Positions 33,907-47,156 are shown, counted from the first letter of the stretch. The stretch is DNA of 64,000 nucleotides from Chinchilla lanigera (GCF_000276665.1 NW_004955433.1:19063981-19127980); one strand, 5' to 3'. Made by a program: numbers and translations. Notes: generated from the letters alone by a model not told the origin.

Positions 33907-36002
33907 TAGAATTGTTGGAGTAAAATCACTTCAAACTTGTTGTTCAGGGTTGTGATATGATCCCATTCATGGATGCTGGTGTTAGCTATTTCTGATATTA
34001 GGCCCGTATCCCTGAATATTGACTGTAATTACTAATCTTCAGCTTGCCATTGTATTTTCTATAAATGAACATGTAAACACTTTCTGAAAACCACATCTGT
34101 GCTGTGAGCATTTGGGAGAAGGTCTTCAAAATGGACTTATCTGCCATCTTCCCAGGTGCCAGGAAAGAGATAAGCTCCAATTCAGCTTCTGACAGAAAAT
34201 GGGGGTGGGAGGGAAGCTTTAAAGGGACTGGCACAAAGCTATCAAATGAGCCAGCCCAGGTTTCACGGACTGCATACTGAGGGTTTTAGTTTTTTGTTTT
34301 GTTTATCCTGAAAGAGAATTGTAACTGGGTTGGGATTCTGGACTTTTCTTGTTTAACTTTGTAGGCAAGGGGAGGAAGGATTTAAAAATATTTTGGATTG
34401 TGTTCTGAAAGAAAGAAGATGAAAGAAGGAAATATGAAAAGAAAAGAGACAATGAGACCTCACATTAATACTAGTCGATAACATTGCATTTAATATTAGC
34501 ATATAATTAAATTTAATTTTAATTCTTATGCAGAAAGTTACCATTATTTAAAACTTATATACATATACTCACACATCATTACACATACATAGGACAATAA
34601 AGGTGTATAGGGGGCAACACTCCTCTAATTATATATAAAATGGTGTTTATAGCTCAGATTAATTGTTGTCAAGTTTCTTATTACAGAGAAACCCACATCT
34701 ATATGCATTCGACAAATGCTCACAGAAAACTGAAAGGAAATGACATTACAGAGACTGTGAGCTAGATTTCATTATTAGTCAAAGCTGTGAATGCTGTCTA
34801 AGGATTTTTTTGTCTGTTTGTTACAGACTCTACAGTGTGGAAAACGGGCTACCACTTTTAGGTTGCTGTCTCCTGCCTGCACGGACGCTGGGTCCTATGA
34901 GATGGATATCAAGGCTTTTTTCTTCTACCTCAAGTGCCCTCTAGCGTGCAATATCTGTGCAGGTTGCTATGCAGAAGGAGGTGAAAAGGAAGAAAAGGAA
35001 ATATTCCACTAATTGCTCTCCTAATTCCTGAATTGCTCTGCTCTTCTTTTCTCCCTCCTCAAAGGGGTCATATCTTCATAAGTATTCGGCAAAACAAAGA
35101 AAGGTGCTGTTGCTTTTGCATGAAAAGCAAATCACTCATTTACTAAACTGGGAAACAAATGCTAATCCTTTCTCAGGGGTTTCTTTTGAACATTCATCAT
35201 AATTTTTCCAGAAGTTTCATATGCTCTTGTAATCAGGCAAATAAAAGAAGGTAAGTTGCTCCCTGGGAAGAAATTCTGTGTTGTTCCTAACACCACTGCA
35301 GACCAACTATAAGGCTTTAGATGCAAATTGATTAACCTCTCCATAGGTTTTAAGTTTGTGTCTCCATAAAAGTGCATAATACTTCTTTGTTGCCTCACGG
35401 GTGTGGTATGAGGCCTAATTGAGGCTTATAAAACAATTTCAGTTCCTCAGATACAGTTTGATATACAGTTGAACTTGCCTTTCATCTCATATCTACTAAC
35501 AGGGTTTCAAATTCTCTTTCGTAGTCCATGGGGAAATTGTGATGAGGAAATGTATTTTCATAAACATGCCATTAAAACAGCTGTATTGTAAATAGTGGAT
35601 TTGCTTAAGAGACTCAGAATGGTAGGACATGGAAAAATATTTTGAGAAGAAAAACGTAGTTGTTTTTCCAAGCATGTCTGTGTGTGAATAAACATAACTA
35701 AATGGTAAAGCAGAATTCTTACAAGGCATATATTTGGTTATGTCTCCCTAGACCTTATAACAGAGGCATAATAACAGGAGGAAATTTTACTCATCCAAAT
35801 GTGACCCAGGAAGTGCTTCATTCTCTGAAAGACAAAGGCATATTTGTAAACCAGCTCATGAATTAGCATCCATTCCAGGGGTAGGATTAACTGGATACCT
35901 GTTAAACGACTCAAGAGTAGTTTTTCTATTATCATGATTATTACTCCTAGTGATGTCTTATTAATACTCTCAGAGCTGGAATAATTGAAGTAAAGAGTGA
36001 GG

Positions 36003-36208
36003 CAGAGCTTAGTGAAGTGGGCCACACTTGTAATCCCAGCTCTCTAGGAGGCTAAAACTAGAGGCTCTACATTTCAAGCCCAAGCTGGTCGGCTTCATGA
36101 TTTATTAGGGCCCTGTCTCTATATTAAAATAAAATAAAATAAAATGAAAACAGGCAATGTAGCTCAGGGCAAAGGCCATGGATTCAATCCTCAATACCTT
36201 AAAAAAGG
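36003..36208 (+). repeat. B1-dID-like composite SINE (7SL part then tRNA part)
   Basis: The left half is 7SL/B1-like: CACACTTGTAATCCCAGCTC, then GGAGGCTAAAACTAGAGG, then a 'gccctgtctctat' end and an AAAAT linker. It is followed by a decayed ID-like unit with TGTAGCTCAGGGC and GGATTCAATCCTCAATACC and an A-run. The order B1 then ID is that of the B1-dID (MEN-type) composites described in squirrels, dormice and relatives. Two adjacent independent insertions are an alternative. Confidence 0.6.
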
Positions 36209-36456
36209 AGTTAGGCAAGCTGACATAATATGCTTCCTTGGTTTCTTAATAAGTGGCATTTCTCATTTTTAAAGCAGTATATAGTATATATATCATATAT
36301 GGTAATTATTTTTGCCATCCTTTAAAATACGACAATGAAGTTAAGTGATTTGCTCATGGTTGTAAATTAAGATGTTAAAGACTGGAATTTAAATCAAAGT
36401 TTTCCAATATTAAATAGTATTTAATATTACTTCTTAACATTAAAATACTAATGAAA

Positions 36457-36545
36457 GACCCGGGATGTATCTCAGTGGCACAGACCAGCTTGGCAAGCAG
36501 GAGGTCCTGAGTTTAATTCCTGGTACAAAAAAAAAAAAAAAAAAA
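36457..36545 (+). repeat. ID-like SINE with poly(A) tail
   Basis: The body starts GACCCGGGATGTATCTCAGTG, has TTGGCAAGCAGGAGGTCCTG and GAGTTTAATTCCTGGTAC, and ends in about 18 A residues. It is diverged in both pol III boxes from the copies at 7912 and 43534. Confidence 0.85.
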
Positions 36546-36784
36546 CTAAGAAACTACTACTTTTTGTGTATCATGCTAGGGAGCAAACCCTAGAGCCACA
36601 TGCATAGGACATTTACTCTCAACCTTCCAGCTGTCCACTTAGCCCCTTCAAACTTACCTTTAATCAATGTATTGCTTCATTGTAGAAAGGATTCATAAAT
36701 TGCAATGTAAGAGGAACTTAACATTATGTGTTCACAAGTAGACACACAATCCTTAATGGCACATGGTTTTGTTAATATAAAACC

Positions 36785-37170
36785 CAGAATCCATTGGTTA
36801 TTGGGGCCCTGGCCAAGATCCCCAACTGCCTGTTTGAGGGGCATGGTGAAGAATGAAATAAAAGACAGAGACAATTTAGTAATGCATGAAAAGGGGGATG
36901 AGGTGGGAGATCAGTGTCTCCGGACCAAGACCATCCAGTTTGCCACTATTTTTATTAGCCAGTGCATGAGGAGGGCTAGTGAGTGACTCAGGGAGCAGTA
37001 ATGGAAGTGTCCTCAGCAGATCTTGACCTGTGATCCCCATGGCATCACCAGCCATAGGACTTCAGCTGTGACCAAGAGAAAGCAGAGAGTTTCCATGTTC
37101 CAATTCGGCTTACAGGGTAGGACAAACATGACCTCAGACATCCTCTTGACTCAATTTAAAATTTGCAGCC
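36785..37170 (-). repeat. Unnamed LTR-like repeat, copy B
   Basis: Read on the minus strand this segment aligns with 48036-48545. Shared blocks include AGAGGATGTCTGAGG, CTCTCTGCTTTC, GGTCACAGCTGAAG, CATGCACTGGCTAATA and CAGTTGGGGATCTTGGCCAG. Copy B lacks about 105-110 bp present in copy A (about 48205-48325). I do not recognise the family. A solo LTR or LTR fragment is likely from its length of several hundred bp and dispersed copies. Confidence 0.8.
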
Positions 37171-40100
37171 CCCAAAACTTGGCTAACCAATTTCAGCAAG
37201 CTCTCCAAAGAGAATCTGCAATCTTAAAAAAAGAAAAAATCAAGCAGGATAATCCTGATTGAGCATAATAAATATCTCTCTGGAGACCATTTGTTAATAA
37301 AGCAACCAAATGTTGTCCTCGGTCTTGATTAACTGGTCAGTACTGGAATCTGAATTGTCACACTTTTGTTGTTGCTATTTAGCTTTATGTTATACTTTAC
37401 ATATTTCTGTGCACATTGATGCCCTCATATGATACTTACAATAATCTTGTGGCAGGGGGAGGATTAGAATTACTTATGTTTTATAGCGTTAACAAGATCT
37501 GGAAGCCAAAAGGAAATTATCTTACAAATTATCCAGTTCAACTTCTTCATTTTCTAGGAAAAGAACTGGACAAATCTTTTAACTTCTGTGCCCTGGGTTA
37601 CATAAGTGTCTTTAAAATGAAGACGACTAGATCCCAGGGCATTGGTCTTTAAAGGATTTTAATATATCACTCATCTCACAAATGTATCTCAGGAGAAAAT
37701 CATTAAGGTAACAATTTGAATAGTCTTCAGGCTATCAAGTCAGTTTAGAGAAAATTATACAAAACACACATTCAATACAAATCCAAACTAACACATCTAG
37801 AAAAGTTCTATTTTTTGGAGAGATTAAAATTACTCCTTTACCTATGTATCTTTTCAGCCCAATAATGTGCTTTGGTTCATTTATTTTGGTAGCCTGGAAT
37901 CTGGTTCACAAATGCAATCCCAACACTCCTACAAAGCAGATCTTGGAGTGAAGATTACTGGGTAGTCAGAGCAAGACAAATAATTATGCTACTATATGTT
38001 GTAATGTACCCTGAAACATTTCTAGTACCTTGTGGTAGAAAACGCAAACTAATCTCAAATGGAGATACTGTCTCCAAGATTCTACAAAACCAGAGAAAAA
38101 CCAGCATACTAATGAATATTTTCTCGTTCTTTTTGCATAATGGCCTTCTGGCTTTCATATCCCAAATTACATCATCATTCCTGAACACGAATAAACCTTA
38201 TTTTTCACTGGGTTGTTTTTCTCCTTTTAAATTACATAAGGGATTTAATCACTTTTCCTTAATAGAAAGTGATAATAAAAGGCATAAGGACTGGTATTCA
38301 GCATCCATACTGTTGAGATTTAAGTCTTGCCAAGAACCGTAAGGATGGATTTACACGTGTCTTATTTATGATATATAGCAAGTCCTAATTTTTCAGAGGA
38401 AGAAACTTTGAAGGGAAGTGTACTTTACTTCTCCAGATTCTAAGTAGGTCATACTTATTATCCTAATGTCACTTTACAACACTATCTTGTACCAGCCAAA
38501 CAAAAGTTTCCTAAGTATTTTGAAAGTGATAACTTCTTTATTGGGGATGGGAATATGGAAGCTTCTAGTAAAGGCAAGACATTTTAAACCACTTCTACCT
38601 GATTTCAATTCCTGGCAGAACATGACTGGTTCCATAAACTGACTACCCCTCTTAATTGTCTGATTTTTGTCTTGTAGCATAAGGCTTCATACACTGTCCC
38701 ATTATTTTATGCTTGTCTACCATCATCATTAGATTGACTCTGAGCTCCTAGAAAGTAATGAATCTATTATCCATATCTGTATAACCAAAACTAAGCCGAA
38801 AGCCTTGTAGCCGATGTTCAGAAAGTGTACTATTCAAAACAATCAACTACTGAATATGACTGCAAAGATAACTAGGGTATTATTGTTAACAGCTAGAAAT
38901 AGACCCAGTTTTAGAGTAAGAAAAATCAGATGGCCAAGCAGATTGGTGTGTGGAGCTAGCTCAAAAAGATAACAGATTTCACTGGAAAAGGAAGAGGGAG
39001 AAAAGAGGATGGCAAAACAAAGTGAAAACAAAGAAAACCAGGAAACTCAATCTCTTAGCCCAGAAATAGAACAGTGAAAATACCAGGTTAAAAACTGAAC
39101 AATTCAAAGAACTCAAAACTACCTCCAACTAACACAATTAAGACTGAATATAGGGAACAATTCAGATCCCAAAATGTGATTTACATTATACTAATGATAA
39201 TACTAGCAGTATTAATAATTATAATGACACCAGGTCTTAATGACTGTCCATCTACTCCTGAGAACCTCATAATTTAGAACCTGAATATTTAAGAAAGCAA
39301 TTTCCTATTCAGGAAGTAGGGTACACACAGGCAGAGTAGATTCCAAAAGTATTATCGATCTTCAGAGCTAGGAGTTTACTTTTTTAAAAAAAAGAGAGAA
39401 ATACTTTTGTACATTATCTTTGAGTCCCCAGTAGTACAGAAGTGATGCTCAAAATATATTTATAAATTTGTTACCTCAGGTTTATCCCACAGCAAGCTTG
39501 AGGATAAATAGATCTTGTTCTGTGCCCCCATGTTTTAGATGAGGAAACTGGAGACATCTAGTGAGGACTGAAAATGGAAAGCAGCCCTTAATATTTCAAC
39601 ACTTTGGCCTTTTCCACAGTGCTATGCTACAATGTACAAAGATCACCAAGGTCACATTGCTTATTAATTACTCCTTTTCTGGGAGTAATTCTAAGAAAGC
39701 ACATTCCTTTGGTATTCATATAGAGGACCAGCAAAGTCACATGCCAAAGTTCCCACTTCTCAAGCTTTGTGAGCATCAAGGGCAAGGCTGAGCACTTTCA
39801 AGTCCGTTTTGAGCACCTAAAGCACTCTTTCAAAATTTAAAGCACTGAGAAACAGGAAAGGCATTTTGCATCTGGATGCAAAATTCCGTGGGTATTTGAA
39901 GGAAGGCAGAATCCATGCATTCCTGATTAACTTACACTTAAATCAATGAAGTGTTTTGCAGGCAATATTTGATATTCAAGAAGCCTTTTTAAGAGAGCCT
40001 GATGGGACTTTAAAGCTGTTTATGTCTTAAGAAGAGAAACTTATTTTTCCCCATGATCTTATATCCAAATGTTATGCCTTTAAGATCTTATTTCTCACCA

Positions 40101-40171
40101 GAATCTTATTGCTTTCAAAATCTTTCCAATTATCCTTACTCAGAGGCAGTTAACCTATAAAGTATTATGTT

Positions 40172-40232
40172 GTTAATAGTATCTATCTATTTATCTATCT
40201 ATCATCTACCTATCTATCTACTATTCATCTCT
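40172..40232. repeat. (TATC)n microsatellite
   Basis: TATC/ATCT tetranucleotide units with several interruptions, directly visible. Confidence 0.9.
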
Positions 40233-40559
40233 ATTACCTATTTTTCCAGTAGAGTTCTCACTACAAAAACCAAGTATTTATGGAGTTTATCAGAATGTTA
40301 TGTGTGATTTCCTTAGAATAACAAGAGACTCCTGGATTCTATCACAATTGAGAGATGAATCACACAAGCTAAGTTTTCTGTGTGCAGGAGAGGGATGTAA
40401 AGGGCAAAGATAAAGGTGGGTTGGATGGAGAACTCATGTCTGTAGAGCGGATTGGATGTTAGGATTCACTGAGAGTTAATGGTAAGCAGAACTAATGGAG
40501 CAATCACCCACCCTGTGCTGGTGCTTTTCAGATTCTTCTTCAGCACAACCATTGGAAAC

Positions 40560-40680
40560 TGCGAATGTTATTACCTTCCTTTTTTAGATGAAGAAAGTGA
40601 GACACAAGAAATACTGACGTTCCCAAATCTTCATCTGGTCAGGGGTGATTATAAGGTTAACATGTGTGATTTGGGTGTAG
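40560..40680 (-). repeat. MIR-like fragment, inverted
   Basis: 'ttattaccttccttttttag' followed by 'atgaagaaagtgagacac' has the inverted MIR order. The remainder is diverged. Confidence 0.5.
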
Positions 40681-42106
40681 CTCAAACTTGTGAGGAGACT
40701 CTAACATTTGTCATGCTGCAAGAAACCCCTCCCCTATGGTGATTTCTGGTGGGACATGGGTCACAAATATGGAAAACAAGTAAGTAAGAACATTAGTCAC
40801 TTTCCAATTCTCTTTCAACCTTCTGATTTTGTCAAGGGAGAACATTTCAGTTTCCTGCCAGTGCTGATCCCTCTAACAAGCAGAATGCTGGCCTCAGGCT
40901 GACAGCCTTAAGCAGACTCCGAGTGCCTTGTTAGAATGTAAGAACACTGTTTTGCGTTCATTCAATTTATTTCCAAGTTTACCTTGCATTTATGGCAAGT
41001 GAAAATAGCATCCTTATTTTTAGGTATGGATATAAGTTTCCCTTTTCAAGCAACTGTTTATTTTATGTTTTTAAAGAAGTGAGTTGATTAAAATATTACA
41101 TGACGCAGATGGTGTACAGACGAAAAGAAAAGCAACATAACTATATAAATGACTACAGCTTGAGGAGAGAAAAAACTATATTAAATCAACATCTTTTCAA
41201 AGTATCATTACCAAGTAAATTGTCCTCGTAAATGTGGAGGTTTACACAATTAAAATAGTATTCTTGAATTTGAGGATTTTATTCAATTTTAATGTTCCAG
41301 ATAGCTCTACTTTGCTTTCCTATAAAATCAACTCTGAATATTATAAATGTCAGGTCTGGGAGTTATAAAGAATTGGAACAGTATAACCTAGTTCAGTGGA
41401 CAATGAAAAAATGCTTTTAGTTTTCAAGTACAACCTTGAAGTATCATATGTTTATACTGTTGTATCTCTCCCTGCCTCCTCCTACTAATATTTCAAGATA
41501 ATCATCATCTTCCATTAACATCCTGGACATATGCTGATGAAAATCCCACTGTAGTTTCTTTTACTTATAAAAGACAGAACTAAATAAATCAAATAAATCT
41601 TTGTAGTGTACAAGTTTGGAGCAGAGTATGTGAAAACAAACTAAAACCTACTTGTGTTTTTTGCTTCTACTTTATTTGGTTTATCACCCAGTTTCATTTG
41701 GGGAGACGTTGTGGTCCTCTTCAATGAAAGTTTAGTTTTATTTCTTTCCTTGCCATTGCAAAGGGAAGTCAACATATTGCTCATAAAGTGTTAAAGTCTT
41801 TATGAACTGATGAAAGATATCAAGGAAATGCTCTAAGGATTAGGAGGTGATATTGTGGCCAAATATCCACTTCCTCTAAATATTACCTTCAGTGGCTGTA
41901 CAGCAAATATTGTTGAAGAAAGAGAATATAAATCACTGAAACCCATAAGGACTTAATAGTAAAGGACCATTTATGTTTTCCTTTTGTTTGAATTACTAAC
42001 ACTCTATCGAATAAGGGAAAATATTTTACAAAGAAAAGTGGAGAGAGGAGAGAGAGACTGAGAGATTGAGTGAGCAATACTTAACACTGTGCATTGTCCT
42101 TGCTCC

Positions 42107-42232
42107 CATTTTATTGTTTTGTTTTGTTTTTGGCTTTTAATTCCTAGAATCAAGCGTCCCTGCGACTTCAGCCTCCTGAGTGGCTGGTGCTACAGGTGTG
42201 TGCTGTGATGCCTGCCCAGCCTGTCTGGTCCT
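42107..42232 (-). repeat. 7SL-derived (B1-like) SINE, inverted
   Basis: On the plus strand CAGCCTCCTGAGTGGCTGG and GCTACAGGTGTGTGCTGTGA, ending in GCCTGCCCAGCC, are the complement of the B1/Alu head. A T-rich stretch on the left corresponds to the A tail. The middle is shortened. Confidence 0.75.
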
Positions 42233-42454
42233 GTTTTGCATTCTTGCTCTGGCACTAGGTGTCCAGGGCCTTGGAGTATGGAGCAGTTATGGAAGGATAT
42301 CCAAAATTAAAAAGCACACATGTTTCTTCTCAATCATAGGCATCAAGTACGCAGTATAGGGAAACATGTGAATGTACAAGTTGTAAACAGAAAATCTGAT
42401 ACATTCTGAGCCTTAATATAGGACCCCTAAAAATTACAACAGCTGCTGTTCCTT

Positions 42455-42491
42455 TGTTGTCGTTGTTGTTGTTGTTTTCATTGTTGTTGTT
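42455..42491. repeat. (TTG)n microsatellite
   Basis: TTG trinucleotides with two interruptions, directly visible. Confidence 0.9.
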
Positions 42492-42848
42492 TAATAAATG
42501 AGATTCTGGTAGTCAGTACTTTAAAGAAGATTAACAAGGGCCCTTCCCATTCTCTTTTCTATCTACCCTGTGAATTTGTTCCTGCTGATTGAATCAGTCA
42601 AGGTGGGAATGCTAATTTATTATAGCAGTCTGTTTTCAATGTCACTTTGACAGCTATACAGAGCTTTCATCTCTTTTTCCCCCTTTTCCATACCCAGCAC
42701 CTCCACAGCACTATCTCTTGGTAAAAGACTTTTACCTACTTGACACTTGGGTTCTTCATCAGAAATTTTGGAAAAATAGCTTTTACACTACTTCTCATGT
42801 GGTTGCGATAAACTTCTAATATGAAATATATGGAATGAAACTTTGTTA

Positions 42849-42879
42849 TCTCTATCTATCTGTCTATCTATCCATCTGC
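42849..42879. repeat. (TATC)n microsatellite
   Basis: About seven TATC/TGTC units, directly visible. Confidence 0.85.
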
Positions 42880-43174
42880 AATGTTATGGTCATTTGTGTT
42901 AATGTTTGACATGAGAGACAAGAAACAAGAGCTCTGATATTTTTCTGAAATGTTTAACCAAATGGTTATCTGTCAATTTCTGTATTTCCTTCATTCCCAG
43001 ACATCCTTGTCTGGTTTGCCATTATCTTTGAAGGTTCTAACATGAGTATTTCTTATTAAGAGCTAAGGAATTATGTAAGTGCTTCACAGTAGCAGTATTT
43101 AGTTTGATTAATCCATGAGAAGGCAGGGTTTTCTTAATGCACAAGTAAGTGCATATTTAAATACATTTACAGTA

Positions 43175-43340
43175 CTACACAGTTTCAACAAGCACCTATT
43201 AAATCTCACGTTGTTCCACACTAGGTACCAGGTGCAGCTAATTCAGAGATAGATGAGACAAGATGCTCTCAAAGGCTCAGTCAAGTGGCAGAGACAGACA
43301 ATGTAAACACAGGATCTTGGCACCACAACAGCTCTGCAGT
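43175..43340 (-). repeat. L2-like 3'-end fragment, inverted
   Basis: 'caacaagcacctattaaatc' then 'cactaggtaccaggtgcagc' and 'agagatagatgagacaagat' corresponds to the reverse complement of an L2 3' end. Confidence 0.55.
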
Positions 43341-43533
43341 GCTGCAGTAGAATGAATGAATGAGACAGTGAAGTCTTAGGAGTCAGAGGGTATCCGCAGA
43401 ATGTCACTGAGCTTCTCTGAATGTCTTTATATCCTTGGACCTGGGGAGTCTCTTCTCTGACAGATAGTCAGAGGTGGCTGGAGAGAAGGATAGCGAAAGA
43501 GTATAAGACAAATGGGGTAACAAGGGCCAGGAA

Positions 43534-43638
43534 GGGGCTGGGGATTTAGCTCAGCGGCACAGCGCCTGCCTGCCAAGAACGAGGTCGTGAGTTCGATTCC
43601 TGGTACCGGAAAAAAAAACAAAACAAAACAAAAAACAA
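43534..43638 (+). repeat. Young ID-like SINE with a 14-bp target-site duplication
   Basis: An intact body with A box TAGCTCAGCGG (43547-43557), B-box region GAGTTCGATTCC (43589-43600), the GGTACCGG end and a CAAAA-rich tail. It is flanked by identical acaagggccaggaa copies at 43520-43533 and 43639-43652. Perfect 14-bp flanks indicate a recent insertion. Confidence 0.96.
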
Positions 43639-43838
43639 ACAAGGGCCAGGAAATTAAATAGGCCAGCTCATGGGAGCCTTATCTTCCACTAAGGAACTTG
43701 AACAGTCATCCCCTAAGCCTCTAACCTATAGAAAAATATACAGTGTGTATATGTATATCAGCTTCATAACAGCTGTTTAAAAATATACCTCTGGATGTTG
43801 GGTGAAGTACAGATTGGATAAGGAAGTCAAGGTACCAG

Positions 43839-43887
43839 AAAAGAAAGAAAAGAAATGAAAAGAAAGGAAAAGAAAAGGAAAAAAAAG
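43839..43887. repeat. Purine-only (GAAA/GGAAAA)n tract
   Basis: An almost uninterrupted purine run of AAAG, AAAAGG and AAAG units. Confidence 0.9.
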
Positions 43888-43944
43888 ACTGCAATATGAA
43901 CAAAACAACAACAAACATAAAACAGCACGATTCTAAGTGCTTTA

Positions 43945-44075
43945 ACTCATTTACATTCATGAAATTCCCATTATACAGGTAATTTTTATTGTTCTTATTT
44001 TACACATCAGAAGTATGAGGTACAGAGCACTTAGGTAACTTGCCCCTGATCACACTGCTAGGATGGTTTCAGAAA
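43945..44075 (-). repeat. MIR-like fragment, inverted
   Basis: 'ttattttacacatcagaag' then 'gaggtacagagcacttaggt' and 'aacttgcccctgatcacac' is a clear inverted MIR order. Confidence 0.7.
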
Positions 44076-44097
44076 TACTGCCTTCAATTACTATCTT

Positions 44098-44260
44098 GTT
44101 TTGTTCTATTTTTTGTCCTTTTCAGACAGGGTCTCACTACGCAGTTCAGGCTGACCTTGAACTCACTTTGTAGCCCAAACTGGCTTCAAACTTGCAATAA
44201 TCCTCCTGCCTCAGCCTCTCGAATGCTGAGGTTACAGGCGTGTGCCACCATGCCCAGCTC
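44098..44260 (-). repeat. B1-like 7SL SINE, near full length, inverted
   Basis: The plus strand reads AGACAGGGTCTCACTACGCA, CTTGAACTCACTTTGTAGCC, CCTGCCTCAGCCTCTCGAAT and ACAGGCGTGTGCCACCATGC, then CCCAGCT. This is the complete complement of a B1 monomer of about 140 bp with a T-rich left end equal to its A tail. The open frame of about 93 codons across it is a SINE artefact. Confidence 0.93.
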
Positions 44261-45419
44261 AATTATTATTTTGTATTGCAGTAGTCCAGCAGAAAGAATT
44301 GGAGAGCCTGAACCAAGCTAAAGCATTATGATATCATGATTTTCATTTGACTTTTCTGCCTGTTATCTCTGTGCCTATTGTATCATTAGATTCAGAACAA
44401 ACACTCTGTATTCTATGAATTATTATTTCCTTTATTATGTTTTAACAGACCCTACTTTAGTGCTCAGAAAATTGCTCATAGTTGTTTACTAAATACACAA
44501 TGGTGATAGGGTCAGAATGGTCAGTAAAGTCTAAGTACAATTCCAAGCATACAATTCTGTTGTAACATTTGACCACAAGTATTGTCGTGGAGGCATGCAA
44601 TAGTATCTATTGCTCTTTCTATTGCTCTTGCATTTGCTTATAATTTTAGCTGAGAATTTCTTGCAGTTTCTGCATAAGAACATCACATTCAACCTCCGAG
44701 GTACAGTTTCCTGCTGTTGCAGCTACCACAAAACATCCTCACTATCTCTGCCCTTTCTCATATCTCCAGCAAGGCTACTGTAGTTAGAAGATGTTGATAA
44801 ATCTTCTAGACATCTGATGTTTGTCTTGCCATTTCTACTGAAAGCTCTATAAAAGCAGTGAACACATGTGATTTTAACTGGGTGTAGGCTACACACTATG
44901 CAAAATGCAGTAAAGAAAATAAAATACCTTGAAGAATTGCCAACATTTGGGATATTTACTAGTAGAAGTTGATAGTGACTAAATGCATGGATACAATCAG
45001 TGTGGGCTTAAGCAAAACTATGTTTGTTCCACTAGATTTTCATACATAATATAGAGAGTACCAAATATATGAGTGTATAATTTTATCAGAGCATTTCCTC
45101 AGCCTTAAATCCACAGCTTTTTACATTTGCCCCCAAATTCCTACAGCTAACCAGTCTCATACCTTCAAAATCAAACTGTTTCTATACATAAACTTCAAAT
45201 TTGGTATTTTGCTAAGATCATTCTTTGACTCCTTTGAATATGGTAGCTGACATAGTACCATGGCAGACACATCTAATGGCTCATGGCTGAACCTGGACAC
45301 ATTTTTAGGATTTATCACAGGGCAGCACTTAAGACTACCACTTGCAATAATTCAACATTAGACAGTTAGATTGAGTTCCTTCACCGTCTAAGTTTACATT
45401 GCTTTCCTCAGCTTGAAAT

Positions 45420-45660
45420 GGCCACTTCATCAGTTCATCTTTAGGAATACTGCAAGCTGTATGAAGTCCTCTCTGAAGCTGTCTTGGTTTCCTCAACTCA
45501 AGAGGAATTCCTTTCTCTCACCTAATACAACACAGGTCTGTAACACTTAGCAGATTTTTAACATTTGATCCTTAGCCTGGCACGCTAGATCTTGTAGTCA
45601 CCATTACCTTTGTGCCTAATATCACTTGTATCCTTCTCTTTGGTAGAAACATTCCTTGCA
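45420..45660 (+). repeat. Possible L2-derived segment
   Basis: C/T-rich unspliced-looking sequence with 'tgaagtcctctctgaagctg' and 'ttcctttctctcacct' resembles the L2 3' portion. It is a weak match. Confidence 0.3.
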
Positions 45661-47156
45661 TTCTTTATGGCACTGGTTCATGCCTAACAGTTAGTAGAAA
45701 CTCAAAACCACTGTGGCTGAGATATCTGACTGGTTAGTAGGAAAGAAAGCCTGAAGAGAGAGCCTGATAGAGTTTAGCACACACCAAGAAAATGGATTTT
45801 GAAGGGAGACCAGATTGATAGGGCCATTAAGTGAGTTAATTTGTTCTAAGACATCTAAACCCTATCCTTGGTTTCCTCTGACTTTCATTCTGCATGAACA
45901 CCTCGTCCTGCAGACAGACAGACAGCTACGGGGTAGATTAAATAATCAGTCAAGTGAGAAAAGCATCTCCCAATACATTTGCAGAAACACTTCTATTTCA
46001 AGAATGATTATTAAAAGTCACAAGGAAGGCACTGATAACAGAGTTGAAACATTGACTTTCTGATCAAAAGAGACACTAATACACACTCCTTAAGGGAAAC
46101 ATTTAGATTTTAACATGCATACAAGCAAATCCCTTTGCTCCTTCTTTTCTTTCTGTGTTGTCACACAAAAAATCCCGCCTTTCATGCTTTCCTTTGGCTC
46201 CCAGACTTCCTTATGTAGTTTTATATGCTTTCTGGTTTACTTTCTTTCCTTTTCTTTTTCATTTTGCTTCATCTATTTTGAAAAGGCTATTTTCATCTGG
46301 ATTCTGCGTCTTTTTTTGCACCAATCTTTGGGTTCCTTTTTCCTTGAATTCATTCTTTCATTATTTTCGGAGAGATATTTCCTCTCAAATAGCTGGCGTG
46401 GCTAGGAAAACAGCACATATTGTACAATTTGTTGAAGACTAAATTTCATCACATAAACTTCCAGTGGGAGATTGGGCTTTAATCACCATTTTTAGATATG
46501 ATATCTTTATTTCTCAAATCTAAATTTCTGCAGCTGTAAAATAACATTTGCACAATATAACTGTCACGGAGGAAGACTGTTAAATGGTAACTATGATCAC
46601 TTTCATCAGTATGCGTATGGAAATTGAGCCACTGACACTGCGATGTCTGTATCAACTCAATGCAAATTGAATCTTTCATTGTAATCTCCCGAGTTTTTAT
46701 CTCATTTCATGATTGTCTGTCCGTTTTCTGAGATGCTTGCTTTTTCCATCTAGGACAACTGTCTTCTGCAACACACTAACATTCATTTCTATGTGGCAGG
46801 TAGTGAGGGCACTGGGTTTGTAAGCACTCCTAATTAAAATGCGTGATGCTGGAAATGTAAAAGAGACAGTGAGCTATAAACAAATCACCTGATGGTAGCT
46901 GACAGCCACTGACTGAACATACATATTTTTATTTTCTCTGAGGACAGAAAAGATCTGTTTTTAAAAGATGCACACACACTGCAAGCTCTTCCAACTTAAT
47001 TCTTTCTAATGGAAAATCTGCCTCTGACTTAGGATTCACGTACCAGTTGAATGTAGAAGACTTATTTTTGCTTATACTTCCTCTGATCTGCCTGCATTAT
47101 GTAGAATTTTGAAATGAGTTTTCATGGAAAAAATGAGGCAAGATCCATTTTAAAAT

